From Tridacna crocea (lineage: Eukaryota > Mollusca > Bivalvia > Cardiida > Cardiidae): 64,000 nt of DNA. This document shows positions 30,965 through 40,843 of this stretch, in pieces. Positions within the stretch are counted from its first letter, which is position 1. Each line of letters starts with the position of its first letter. The stretch lies in NCBI GenBank assembly GCA_943736015.1, contig OX031066.1, positions 9,924,245-9,988,244 of the forward strand. Reading direction: 5' to 3'. The notes beneath the pieces are model-generated. The model had not been told where the DNA came from. It was given only the letters and a program-made list of their open reading frames with translations, and did no database searches. The position numbers and the translations under genes were made by a program.

Positions 30965-31522
30965 TTAATAGTAAACCCAGTCACCATACCGGTCAGGTCG
31001 CCGGCTTCGCCGCCCACTACGAGTCACCACTACTGGCTCTCGGTCAGAATCACAGATAACAGGTTTAGAAATATGGGGAGGGACCAAGTCAAGCTCGGCC
31101 TCTTCCCCAATAACCCTACCAAAACAATCCTGAGTAGTTGGCAAATCAGGCATGTCCACTGATGAGAAGGACACCGAGGTATAGCTTAGCTCACCAAAGC
31201 TTACTTCAACCTCGATGTCCTCCGAATCACCTGCTGCACGCAAGATCTCCACCTCTGCATTATCCGAAACCTCCATGGCTACATCATTGACGGTAATGGA
31301 AATGAAGGAAGAAACCATTCCAATTTCTTCCTCCACTTCCATTTCAATATCCTCTTCCACAGACACTGATGCGTCCACAGAGGTTCCTTCTTCAGCAGAG
31401 AAGGAGATCTCATTATCATGAACAAAAGAAGATGCAGGAGTTGTTTCTACCTCTGCATGCTTCTTTATCCATGATATAATATCACCAACTGTATGAAAAG
31501 CAAAAGCTGAGACAAAAAGCAT
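30965..31522 (-). CDS. Acidic open frame with retroelement-like C-terminus
   Basis: A 185-codon frame on the minus strand, open end to end. From about residue 20 it is rich in E, D, S and V (for example VEEDIEMEVEEEIG). It ends in a basic tail PVVVTRSGRRSRRPDRYGDW followed by VYY and stop. Tails of the form RRSGRxxxxPxRYGDWV close the polyprotein of many LTR retrotransposons, so this may be the 3' end of a decayed element. No reverse transcriptase or integrase frame lies upstream. A splice acceptor (TTTTCATACAG) inside the frame near 31489 would make it the last exon of a gene. A 33-bp minisatellite follows its stop. Function unknown. Confidence 0.45.
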   Translation of the reverse strand: MLFVSAFAFHTVGDIISWIKKHAEVETTPASSFVHDNEISFSAEEGTSVDASVSVEEDIEMEVEEEIGMVSSFISITVNDVAMEVSDNAEVEILRAAGDSEDIEVEVSFGELSYTSVSFSSVDMPDLPTTQDCFGRVIGEEAELDLVPPHISKPVICDSDREPVVVTRSGRRSRRPDRYGDWVYY

Positions 31523-31678
31523 TTTTTTAAATTTAGTAGTTCTGATAAAGTAGTTTACTTAACAAGGTACTGGTTTACTTTACTTTAACTTAATCCTTCT
31601 GTATCTGGAAAGAGAAAAGAGAAAAAGAAAATGAGAATTTTCAGAAACCCTAGTATAACTGAACAAGGTTTCACTCCC

Positions 31679-31906
31679 TTAACAATTTACCAAAAGACAG
31701 AATTTTGGATTTGTCCAAATTGGAAGTATTTGCAAACAACAAAATTAAGGTGACTCAAACTTTGAAATTTGGCTGTGGATGTGTAGAAAACATTGTGGGA
31801 AAAGGAAAAAATGCTGGTTACCAGCATTTTTTCCTTTTCCAACGGTGTTTTCAGAAGGCTTCTCTCTCAGGATCATTAAACCTGGGATTGTTTGGTAAAG
31901 AGTTAA
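31679..31906 (+). mobile_element. TTAA hairpin MITE
   Basis: TTAACAATTTACCAAAAGAC at left, TTTGGTAAAGAGTTAA at right. The stem has matched A/T changes (AAAAAATGCTGG ... CCAGCATTTTTT). Confidence 0.9.
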
Positions 31907-32106
31907 ATGCTGAGAGTATAGATCATAATCAGACTGGACAAAATGTTTGTCTGCTAGAGATTGCAACAAGAACAACAGCGAAATTGTAATTGATGCAGTT
32001 ATATCACCAACTGAGATAATGTATTACATCTAAAATCCAACAATTTGTGTATTTTTAGCAGTCAGATCTTGATCTCAGAAAAGGTAACCAAAGCTGTCAG
32101 TAATGC

Positions 32107-32335
32107 TTAACTCATTACCAAATTACATTATTTTAGGCTTGTCCAAATCGAAAGCATTTGCAGACAACATAATAAGAGTGACTGAAAATTTGAAATTTGT
32201 TTTGTGAAGGGTAGAAAGCATTGTGGGAAAAGGAGAAAATGCTGGTAACCAGTATTTTCTCCTTTTCCCACAGTGTTTTCAATAGTCCTCTTTCTCAGGG
32301 TCGTCAAAAGTAGGGATTGTGTGGTAATAGGTTAA
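32107..32335 (+). mobile_element. TTAA hairpin MITE, CTCATTACC end type
   Basis: TTAACTCATTACCAAATTAC at left, TGTGGTAATAGGTTAA at right. Confidence 0.9.
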
Positions 32336-32373
32336 CCTCCCCCCCCCCATAAAAAAATGCCTGCCTTTTTTTA

Positions 32374-32930
32374 GCTCACCTGAGCACAACATGCTCAAGG
32401 GGAGCTTTTAGGATCACCCAGTGTCAGTCGTCAACAATTCTTTAAACATCAACTCCTCCAAAACCGCTGGGCGGATTTGGACCAAACTTGGCTGAAATGT
32501 TCCTTGGGAGGTCCTCTTTAAAAGTTGTTCACAGAATTTGATTCCATCAAAATCATGGCAACAAAATGAAATTTTCTAGGGAATTATTTAAAAATCTTCT
32601 CCTCTGAAACAGCTGGTCAGATTTTGAAATAATTTCACAGATATGTTCCTTGGGTAACCCTTTTCAAAAACTGTTCATAAAATTTTGATCCATCAAAAAA
32701 TGTGGCTCTGGTGAATGGGGGCTACTTGCACTATATGGAAAGGAAGAACTTCTTAAAAATTCTTCTCTGAAACCGCTGGTCAGATTTTGAAATAATTTCA
32801 CAGAAATGTTCCTTGGATGACCCTTTTTAAAAATTGTTTATGAAATTTTGATCCATCAAGAAACATGGCTCTGGTGAATGAGGGCTTCTTGCACTATATG
32901 GCCATGAAGAAATTCTTTACATCCCCAACT
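32374..32930 (-). mobile_element. Tandem-core element R1, partial
   Basis: Begins with the family's right end (GCTCACCTGAGCACAACATG then GGGGAGCTTTTAGGATCACC) and runs through about two core units (GAATGGGGGCTACTTGCACT). It breaks off near 32930 in the middle of a unit. Confidence 0.75.
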
Positions 32931-33715
32931 TTATGCTGCAGGTCGAGCAAGAGTTACTGTCCTTGGAACTTATCGATTATCTGTTCCAAAAAGATTTCCG
33001 ATATCGGCCCGTCATGTACGATTCAGAAGGCAACATTTTTTGATCGACTAAAACACATTTTTCTCCTAAAATGATTAAAATCTATAACGTCTTGAAGTAT
33101 TCTGTAATATCTCTACTTCACTTCAATATAATTTTAATTTCTGTAGCAAAATGGGAAGTTTCGTCCATTTTGATTTAAAGTTACTGACCCATTCTCCTTC
33201 TTATTTCTATAGATAGGTTTAAGAAATTTGCTCTTTCGCTGATTTTTACGCTAAATAAAATAAAAATGAACTGCAAGAAAAAAATCTATAACGTCTTGAA
33301 GTATTCTCTGTTTTTTTGTGATTAAGATCAAAGTATTCGTTTACATTTGTTAAATTGAGAATTTGCGTCCATTTCAGTTTAAAAACGACAGTATAGTTAA
33401 TTTTTGTATAAAAAATGCTGTATCGAGCTAAGTGAGATTTTAAGACTGGGTGAAAAGATTTAGCAATGGATAAAGGGAAGAAAAGAACAGAATGACATGT
33501 TAACCTTGTCTATTGTTTTGTTAAACATGGGTCCTGTTTTTACACATTGTCCAAATATATAATGACTGTATTTATCATTTTCATACATGTTTGTGTACAT
33601 TATTTGCAACAGTGAAAACTTTTAAGAGATTTGTAGAAAACGGTATCTTCCCAGTATTGTCTTCTTTTTTTTTTTTCAGAAAATAATTTCAATTTATTTT
33701 TGGTCTGTTAGCATA
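32931..33715. other. No gene recognised, AT-rich
   Basis: Contains a duplicated phrase AAATCTATAACGTCTTGAAG (33080 and 33285), so an old local duplication of about 205 bp. No exon seen. Confidence 0.45.
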
Positions 33716-33722
33716 AATTTCT

Positions 33723-33950
33723 TTAACTCTATACCACACAATCCCGACTTTTAACGACCCAGAGAAAGAACCCTTTTGAAAACACTGTTGGAAAAGGAGA
33801 AAATGCTGGTAACCAGCATTTTCTCCTTTTCCCACAGTGTTTTCTACCCTTCCAAAACCAAATTTTAATTTTCAGCTACCTTTATTTTGTCTTCTGCAAA
33901 TATTTTCAGTTTGGACCAGTCTAAAATTTTCTTGTGTGGTAAATAGATAA
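33723..33950 (-). mobile_element. TTAA hairpin MITE
   Basis: TTAACTCTATACCACACAAT at left, GTGTGGTAAATAGATAA at right. Matched stem variant AACACTGTTGG ... CCCACAGTGTT. Confidence 0.88.
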
Positions 33951-35260
33951 TTTGCATATTTTTATTTATTTCTCTTTTTAGTCTTTATTTTTAAAGAAGA
34001 TTGAATTTGTTTTTAAAGAAGATTGAATTTGTTGTTCTACTGGATCATTATAATAATTAGGCAGTCAGTAGACCAGTAACAAACTGTACAAAACAAGCAG
34101 TCCGATCCTGGGCTGAATCGGTTTTATTTTATGTACATCGAAATTCTTTTGGCCTAAAAAAGTTGACCTTGCAATATTAATATGTGACTGAAATCAGCAG
34201 AAAACAATTTGCGTTTCTGGAATTCCTTATACAAAATCTTGTTAAACTTGACTTTAAATCCTTATAAATAATCTCATAAAAAGTCTGATCTTAGTTTAAA
34301 CATAATTTATTCTACATGATAACATATATCAGTCATTGACAACAACATATTGCGAAAAGGATTGAAATGAAAGCATCAAAGCTTATACAGTTCCTCTCCC
34401 TAAAGAAGTCTGATCTTATATGAGATCTATACGATACTTGATACATATTTCACTAGGATGCTGTCATGATCACATAACCAGGCCATAAACTTCAGTCCAT
34501 TACTATGTAGGTACTTGTATATCGTAAACGAACATAGCATGGGGTCGGTATGTCAATGTATTCCATTACGTAACACCGATCAAGATACCCGATAGACGTC
34601 TTATCTAACAGTGAGACTCGGTCATCATCGGGGAACTCCGGCACAATGCGAATGATCAGGTAAAAAGAAAAAAAAAAACGATAGCTGCTTTAAAAAAGTA
34701 TAAAATGGGCTAAAAATGTATTATCTAAATGGCTGAAAACTATGCCATATTAAAGAACAATAAGTAAGGTTTTTGACTTCCCTGAAGGTAATTTTGATTT
34801 TCCAACAAAATGTGCAGGCTTATTTATGTTTACCGTGCGCTCACAAAACCACTGACTTCTTCTAAAAAATGACGAAATTATTTCAAACAGAACTGACCTA
34901 TTGAACATAAAGGTTAAAAAGTAAAATTTGTATTCGGTTGTTTTGTTCATGATAGATCAGATGATACCCGTGTGGTCTGATCTACCACCACACTTTTCCC
35001 AGCCTAATATACATGTACATACATGTATTTGTGGCGATGTTAAACAAAATTACAATAAAATGCTGTCTGCTGACTATGTAATAGCTCTATGCTACAGGTT
35101 GGAGATTAATGTTTTCAAAAACATTGTAACAAGAGAAGCCTCTTCATAATATCCTTAACTTTGTGGGTAGCCATTCAGAAATATATCCAACCGAAGTATT
35201 TTTACTATTGTACCATTTTTGTTGCTAAATCAATAAAAATATATATCAGAGATTGAATTC
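33951..35260. other. No gene recognised
   Basis: AT-rich with a short direct repeat (TTTTTAAAGAAGATTGAATT at 33990 and 34011). No exon, RNA gene or complete element recognised. Confidence 0.4.
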
Positions 35261-35849
35261 AAAATTATGATGAAAAAAATCTGGAATAAATTTCAAAAGA
35301 TGCAGTAAACAAAATTGTGCATGGTGTTACATTTCGAGCGTTCATGTCGCTCTCCTCCCCCGGCTTTTGTCCCATCATTAGAAACTTGTACTGCTGGTAT
35401 TTTTCTCTTTTTAAGTCTTCAGGAACTGGCAATGTATGACTGCCCCAATATTTTAGAGCAGTTGTAGACAACACAATAAATATGGCTCAAATTATTCAAT
35501 TTGTATCAATTAAGGCATGACAACATTGCTTGAAAAAGAGCAAATGCTTGTCACCAGCATTTCAATAGCTGTCCATAATTTTTCAAATGCGTACTTTCGG
35601 TAAAATTTGGTGTAGATCAAATTGTAAGACCTGAAAGGAAAACAAATCCTACAATTAGTACCCCAGTAATTTACAACCTCAGATATCCCACAGATTTGTT
35701 TTCCAATAAATTGAAACCCTCTACACTGGAAGCACGAAATTCGGGTTATAAGTGCAAAGGGTTTGCAGAGATCGACAGTCAATATATCAATCTGTATGTG
35801 ATCGATTTCACGGCCAAAAGGGATCAAACTCCCATAATTTAATTGGCTT

Positions 35850-37712
35850 ACATAGCGGTCAAATAGCAGTTACCAGGTTTGATTTGCATGATAAAGTTGG
35901 CCATGAAATTCTTCTTCTCTGAAACGGCTGATCAGAATTTGAAATAATCTCACAGAAATGTTCCTTTGGTAACCTTTTTCAAAAATTGTTCGCAAAATGC
36001 CGATTTGTCTAGTACCATGGCTCTGGTGAATGGGGACTACTTGCACTATTTGGCCATGAAGAAATTCTTTTTCTCTGAAACGGCTGATCAGATTTCGAAA
36101 CAATTTCTCAGAAATGTTTCTTAGCTAACCCTTTTTAAAAATTGCTCTAGAAATTTTGATCCATCCAGAAACATGGCTCTGATGACTGTGAGCTATTCAC
36201 TAGGGTTTGAAACGGTTAGTAAATTTGCTAACCGGTTAACCGTCCAATCTTTCGATCGGTTAACTGGTTAACCGAACGACCATGTAAAATCATATAAGAT
36301 GAAGGTACCTGCTCTATATGTCAACATTGACAACCAGTGCGTGAGTAATGCATTCCCGTGATGTTTAATATTTCTGTACTTTGGTGCAAAAGATGGCCAA
36401 TCTATCGACGATCTCTCTCCCTCTCGGTAATAAAATCAATTTTCCACAATGTTTTCCATAGAGGACTAGAAATTATCAAGCCATTTCAGTGTTTCCACTA
36501 TGCAAATTATTGTGTAAATCACCTAATAGAACTGAAATTCACGTAAAAAAAGTTTGGTTTCACGTAAGACCTCACGTTAGAAAGAACAAAAAAAAACATT
36601 ATCTGCTTAACTTGTGTAAAATACCAGGATTTGAAGTTCTTTGCTACCCCTATTGATAAATTATTGTCAAATCAGGCGGAAATACCTATCCATAAATTAA
36701 AACTCATGAAAAAATGCTCGATGCAAAAAACATGGAAACCCATGACAGAACAAAATGTTCCTTTCGACATTGTCCGATCAGAGTCACTTCAGATCGTCTT
36801 TTCAGATTTTTGATGATTGAAAGCAGTCAACTTCCATAGATATATTAATAACAGACTTTAGTGCTACATCGAAAGAAAAAAACTAGTGGGATCATTGCTG
36901 TTTACAAAACTTTACAAAATCTTCAAACTGAATCATACAGATGATGGTATGGTTATTAATTGTCAAACAAAGCGGTCATCGCTAAGTGATCAGGTGTTAG
37001 CCATCGCCCAAACGACAGGTTTAAATTTTAGACTCTCCCAAATTCAAAGCCTCTGCACTATGCTATGATTTTCGAAGATACTTATCGAAGTGATAATGAA
37101 TGAACGAAGAGAAAATCGCTGTGCCTGCTCGAATACAGATTGATTGATTTATAAATTTCAATCCTTCTTACGCTGATTGGTCAACCCATGCATATAGTTG
37201 ATTGGGGGCGGGTACTTAATGAAATAATCCAAGCAAATCAATTACGATAAGCCAGTGCCTTTGATGGAAAGAGGACACATGTTTGATTGTTTATTATCGG
37301 AGACTGGGGACTAATTAGCAAATTAACAATGTTCAATATTGCACAGACATGTCAAACTGTGTATCACACCTACGCCGCGTCTTGGCGACATGGATGTGGG
37401 TATGATGCAGTATTTGTTGTCAGAACCAGCGAAGTTCACTTTGTATTTTTTTTTTTTATAATTATGATTATTTTGGTAAACTTTAACAATATAGGCCTAT
37501 ATTTGTTTCTGGTTAACCGGTTTCCAATTTGATTGGTTAACCGGTTAACCGTTGCCATCCCTACTATTTACACTATACAAACATGAAGAAATTCTTAAAA
37601 ATTCTTCTTCTAGTCTGAAAGGGCTGATTAAATTTTGAAAGAAATGACTATGGTTCTCTCAGAAATTCAGGTGAGCGATCCAGGGCTGTCTTGGCCCTCT
37701 TGTTTCTTTATA
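35850..37712 (-). mobile_element. Tandem-core element R1 split by a hAT element
   Basis: 35870-36200 and 37564-37712 together form one R1 copy on the minus strand. The right part ends CAGGTGAGCGATCCAGGGC then TTGGCCCTCTTG, the family's left terminus. The hAT at 36201-37563 interrupts a core unit. Confidence 0.78.
36201..37563. mobile_element. Non-autonomous hAT element (nested in R1)
   Basis: Left TAGGGTTTGAAACGGTTAGT, right GGTTAACCGTTGCCATCCCTA. Flanks CTATTCAC and CTATTTAC form an 8-bp duplication with one mismatch. It is the same element as 15357-17921 in opposite orientation, here 1363 bp and without the R1 insert. Open frames inside carry no transposase motif. Confidence 0.87.
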
Positions 37713-37763
37713 TGTTTGTGTTTTACGTGGTACAAACATTATTTCCAACATTTGGCCTGTTCC

Positions 37764-37975
37764 TTAACTCTTTACAAAACAAAAACAATTCAGACAAGTA
37801 AAAAATTCAAACCATCTGCAGGTGTCAAAAGTGACTCATAAATTCTAAATGTTTTGAGAAGGGTAAAAAACATTGTGGGAAAAAGCTAGTAACCATCATT
37901 TTCTCGTTTTCTTCCAATGTTTTTAAAAGCTTTCTTTCGTAGGATTGTTGACTCAGGATCATGAAAATGGATTAA
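37764..37975 (+). mobile_element. TTAA hairpin MITE, decayed
   Basis: TTAACTCTTTACAAAACAAA at left, AAAATGGATTAA at right. Left arm shortened. Confidence 0.75.
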
Positions 37976-38004
37976 CAAACACAGGTACAGTATCATTGTA
38001 TTAT

Positions 38005-38214
38005 TTAACTCATTACCAAATGAAAATATTTTAGGCTTGTCCAAATCGAAAGCATTTGCAGACGTCAATTTAAGTAACTGAAAATTTGAAATTTGTTTTG
38101 TGAAGGGTAGAAAACATTGTGAGAAATGGAGAAAATGCTGGTTACCCACAATGTTTTCTAAAGGCTTTTTTCTCAGGGTCGTCAAAAGTAGGGATTGCGT
38201 GGTAATGGATTTAA
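38005..38214 (+). mobile_element. TTAA MITE with one hairpin arm deleted at the axis
   Basis: TTAACTCATTACCAAATGAA at left, GCGTGGTAATGGATTTAA at right. The core runs GCTGGTTACC|CACAATGTTTTC. Confidence 0.85.
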
Positions 38215-38412
38215 CATGTACTTCATAGCCATTTAGTTTGTTAATGAATAGACGTCTATTACAAATCATGCACTGAAATGTCAAATAAAACTAAAACTCA
38301 ACAATTCCCCAAAATCATTCCATTTTTCTGTTAACAATACAATGCAACAATATCAAATACCAACCAGCAAATTCCATTTTTGTCACCAAAACTTGAAATC
38401 TCTGGCATACCT

Positions 38413-38730
38413 AATTAACTCTTTACCAGATGGCAAATTCTGTATCAATATGGACAGGGCTTGCACCACACATCCCCCATTCCACTAGGCCCCGATCTAT
38501 GGCGCTTTGTGCGCTGATACAGGGAGCCATAGACCACTGCCAGAGTGGTGATTTTGAGGACACTCCCACATAGATTACGAGTCGAAATCTGCTGGCGATT
38601 AAGTTCCGACCATTGAGATCCGATAGCAATTGACTTTTACATCGGTCACTATCGTAGCCTTGCTAGGAGATACAACCCTATACAATTTGTTTTTGCTCCA
38701 TTAGCGACTAGGCTAAATTTGACGCCCCTT
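38413..38730. other. Unidentified sequence following a MITE end fragment
   Basis: 38413-38440 is a MITE left end (TTAACTCTTTACCAGATGGC) that breaks off into higher-GC sequence with ATACAGGGAGCCATAGACC. I do not recognise the latter; it may be part of another repeat. Confidence 0.35.
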
Positions 38731-38976
38731 TCGCTCCATCCCCTTGGTGGCATACTGTAGTTATGACCAAACAATTACTTGTACCTACACCTGGTATAAT
38801 TTTATATGCTTTTCAACAACTAAGCATAACCAATCTTCTCCTTTCTGTTTTTTCTATAAAAAGCAATCAACCTTCTCTCACCTCCCCCTCCCCCCTCCCC
38901 CAATCTGGTTAAATGTCCTCTTTACATTTTACCAGAAGACAAAGTTTTAGACTTGTCCAATTTGAAAGCATTTGCA

Positions 38977-39236
38977 TAAGACAAGCCCGCCCGGGTGGCT
39001 CAGTGGTGGGCATGTCACACTCATGACCTGGTAGTTATGAGTTTGATACCTGGTTTAGGCAAACTTTCTTTCCAGTGTATTTTGGCCTCTCACCTCTGCT
39101 GAAGCATGTGAGAAAAGTAGTCAGTGGCTTTGGAAAGAAAGTTGTGTAAGTATCAGTTTGAGAAAGCCAGAAAACACGTGCGTCACCGACTACCATGATA
39201 TGACCTTAGCTGTTAAAGTGGCGTTAAACGCCAATA
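38977..39236 (+). mobile_element. tRNA-derived SINE
   Basis: Head GGGTGGCTCAGTGGTGGGCA is a pol III A box (TGGCTCAGTGG) and GAGTTTGATACC is a worn B box. Tail GTTAAAGTGGCGTTAAACGC is the usual molluscan SINE end. Direct repeats GCATAAGACAA (left) and GCATAAAACAA (right) are the target duplication. Confidence 0.82.
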
Positions 39237-39432
39237 CAACTACAACAGCATAAAACAAAATTCAAGTGACTCAAAAGTAGAGCTGGGGCGATATCATCGA
39301 TAGCATTGGTGCATCGTGATATTTTTGCTAGCGATAGTATATCGCAATACTTACTTGTTGTATTGATACTTGGTGATACATTTACGTCGTGTGCAAAACA
39401 AACATCCGAAACATAAGCGATGCATTTTTCCG

Positions 39433-40548
39433 GTATCTGGTCAAAACGTCCCACAGTTAAAACGTCCCACAGTCAAAACGTCCCACTGTTGGTTAAAATG
39501 TCCCCTATTCCATTCCAAATTGGTTAAAACGTCCCCCTAAAACGTCCCTCTAAAATGTCCCTGTATATCTTATAAAAGATAATTACTTTAATCTTGGTTG
39601 ATTATTTCAGAAAACTTTCACATTTGATGTGTAACCTTATGAGGTCACAAATTTGTTGTTACAGGGTTTAACCGTTTAATTTTAACCCATATCCTGTCGA
39701 ACCTATAGTTCTAAAGGGCACAACATTAATTTTCGACAAATCTTATGACATTCAACTTAATTAATATGACTTAAATCAATATTCAATACCGTAGCTGTGT
39801 ACTTCAATACCAGACTACACTCATGTCCATTGATCCTTTTCTCATTGTCCAACGCTGTTTTCAAAAGCATTTGCTTTCATATTTATTAAATCTAAGGATC
39901 ATGAGGTTAAGGGTCAGTAAATGATTACCTGTGATTACCTAGCTATTAATATGTTAACATGAATCTGCGTGATGCAAAATGTATGTGCATACTTAATGAA
40001 TAAAATCTATCTTAAATTAACTACTCTAAGGAATAATATAATGTACTAATATTGCAAGAGCACTGCAGAGCACACAACGCACAGAAATATATTCCAATAG
40101 GAATTTATCAATGTGCGAGATATCTGCACAAAGGAACAATGTCAAAAAACGTTGATTTCCATTAATTCATCTTTATTTTGCATGACTATGTACGACTACA
40201 AAGTATTTAAAATGTGTGTTCTGCTCTGTTCATTAGTCATTGTATGCCAGCCAATTAACCAGTTTTCTTTTTCGCCTATACCTGATTTATCACACTTGCA
40301 ATTAACATCAACAAAATCTGTGAAGAAACAATTTTATTGTTATAATTCATACAAAAAAATTCCTTCATTTATCAACCACTTACACTTTTATTAGTAGTTG
40401 ATAAGAACTAAATAATTCGAAGTGGGACGTTTTGACCAATTTTTTGGACTAGTGGGACGTTTTAATCAATTTAGGGGGACGTTTTAACCAAAAGTGGGAC
40501 GTTTTCACTGTGGGACGTTTTGACTGTGGGACGTTTTGACTGTAAACC
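39433..40548. mobile_element. Element with repeated-phrase termini and 9-bp target duplication
   Basis: ATTTTTCCG flanks it on both sides (39424-39432 and 40549-40557). The left end holds about five copies of AAAACGTCCC(A) within 130 bp; the right end holds about six copies of the complement GGGACGTTTT. The middle is AT-rich with no convincing protein frame. A 9-bp duplication fits Mutator-like elements, but the family is not assigned. Confidence 0.75.
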
Positions 40549-40843
40549 ATTTTTCCGCCGCTTACGCCGACAGAAAATATTAATTTGAACAGCGATTGAC
40601 GCATACCGATTACTCGCATAGAAATCTCTGGTCAAGTCAATCGAGCATGAATAATGATGTTCAATAACTTCTTTTTTTAAGCTATAATGGTGTTATTTTT
40701 AGTCCTGCCATTTAGATTTATTTGATTTTGAGTTTTGTTACTGCTAGGGAGTAGGGATCGAGTTCGTCAGGGCCTATAGGTACCTATTTGTTAATGATGT
40801 AAGCGGTTACCACCCTTCTTTTGTAAACAAGTAACTAATTATC

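Noticed and set aside
35265-35474. Minus-strand frame with LKREKYQQYKFLMMGQKPG, considered as a netrin-like (NTR) domain exon
   Set aside because: Resemblance to the xYLIMGxK motif is too short. There are no supporting splice sites or cysteines in the right places, and it overlaps a worn MITE.
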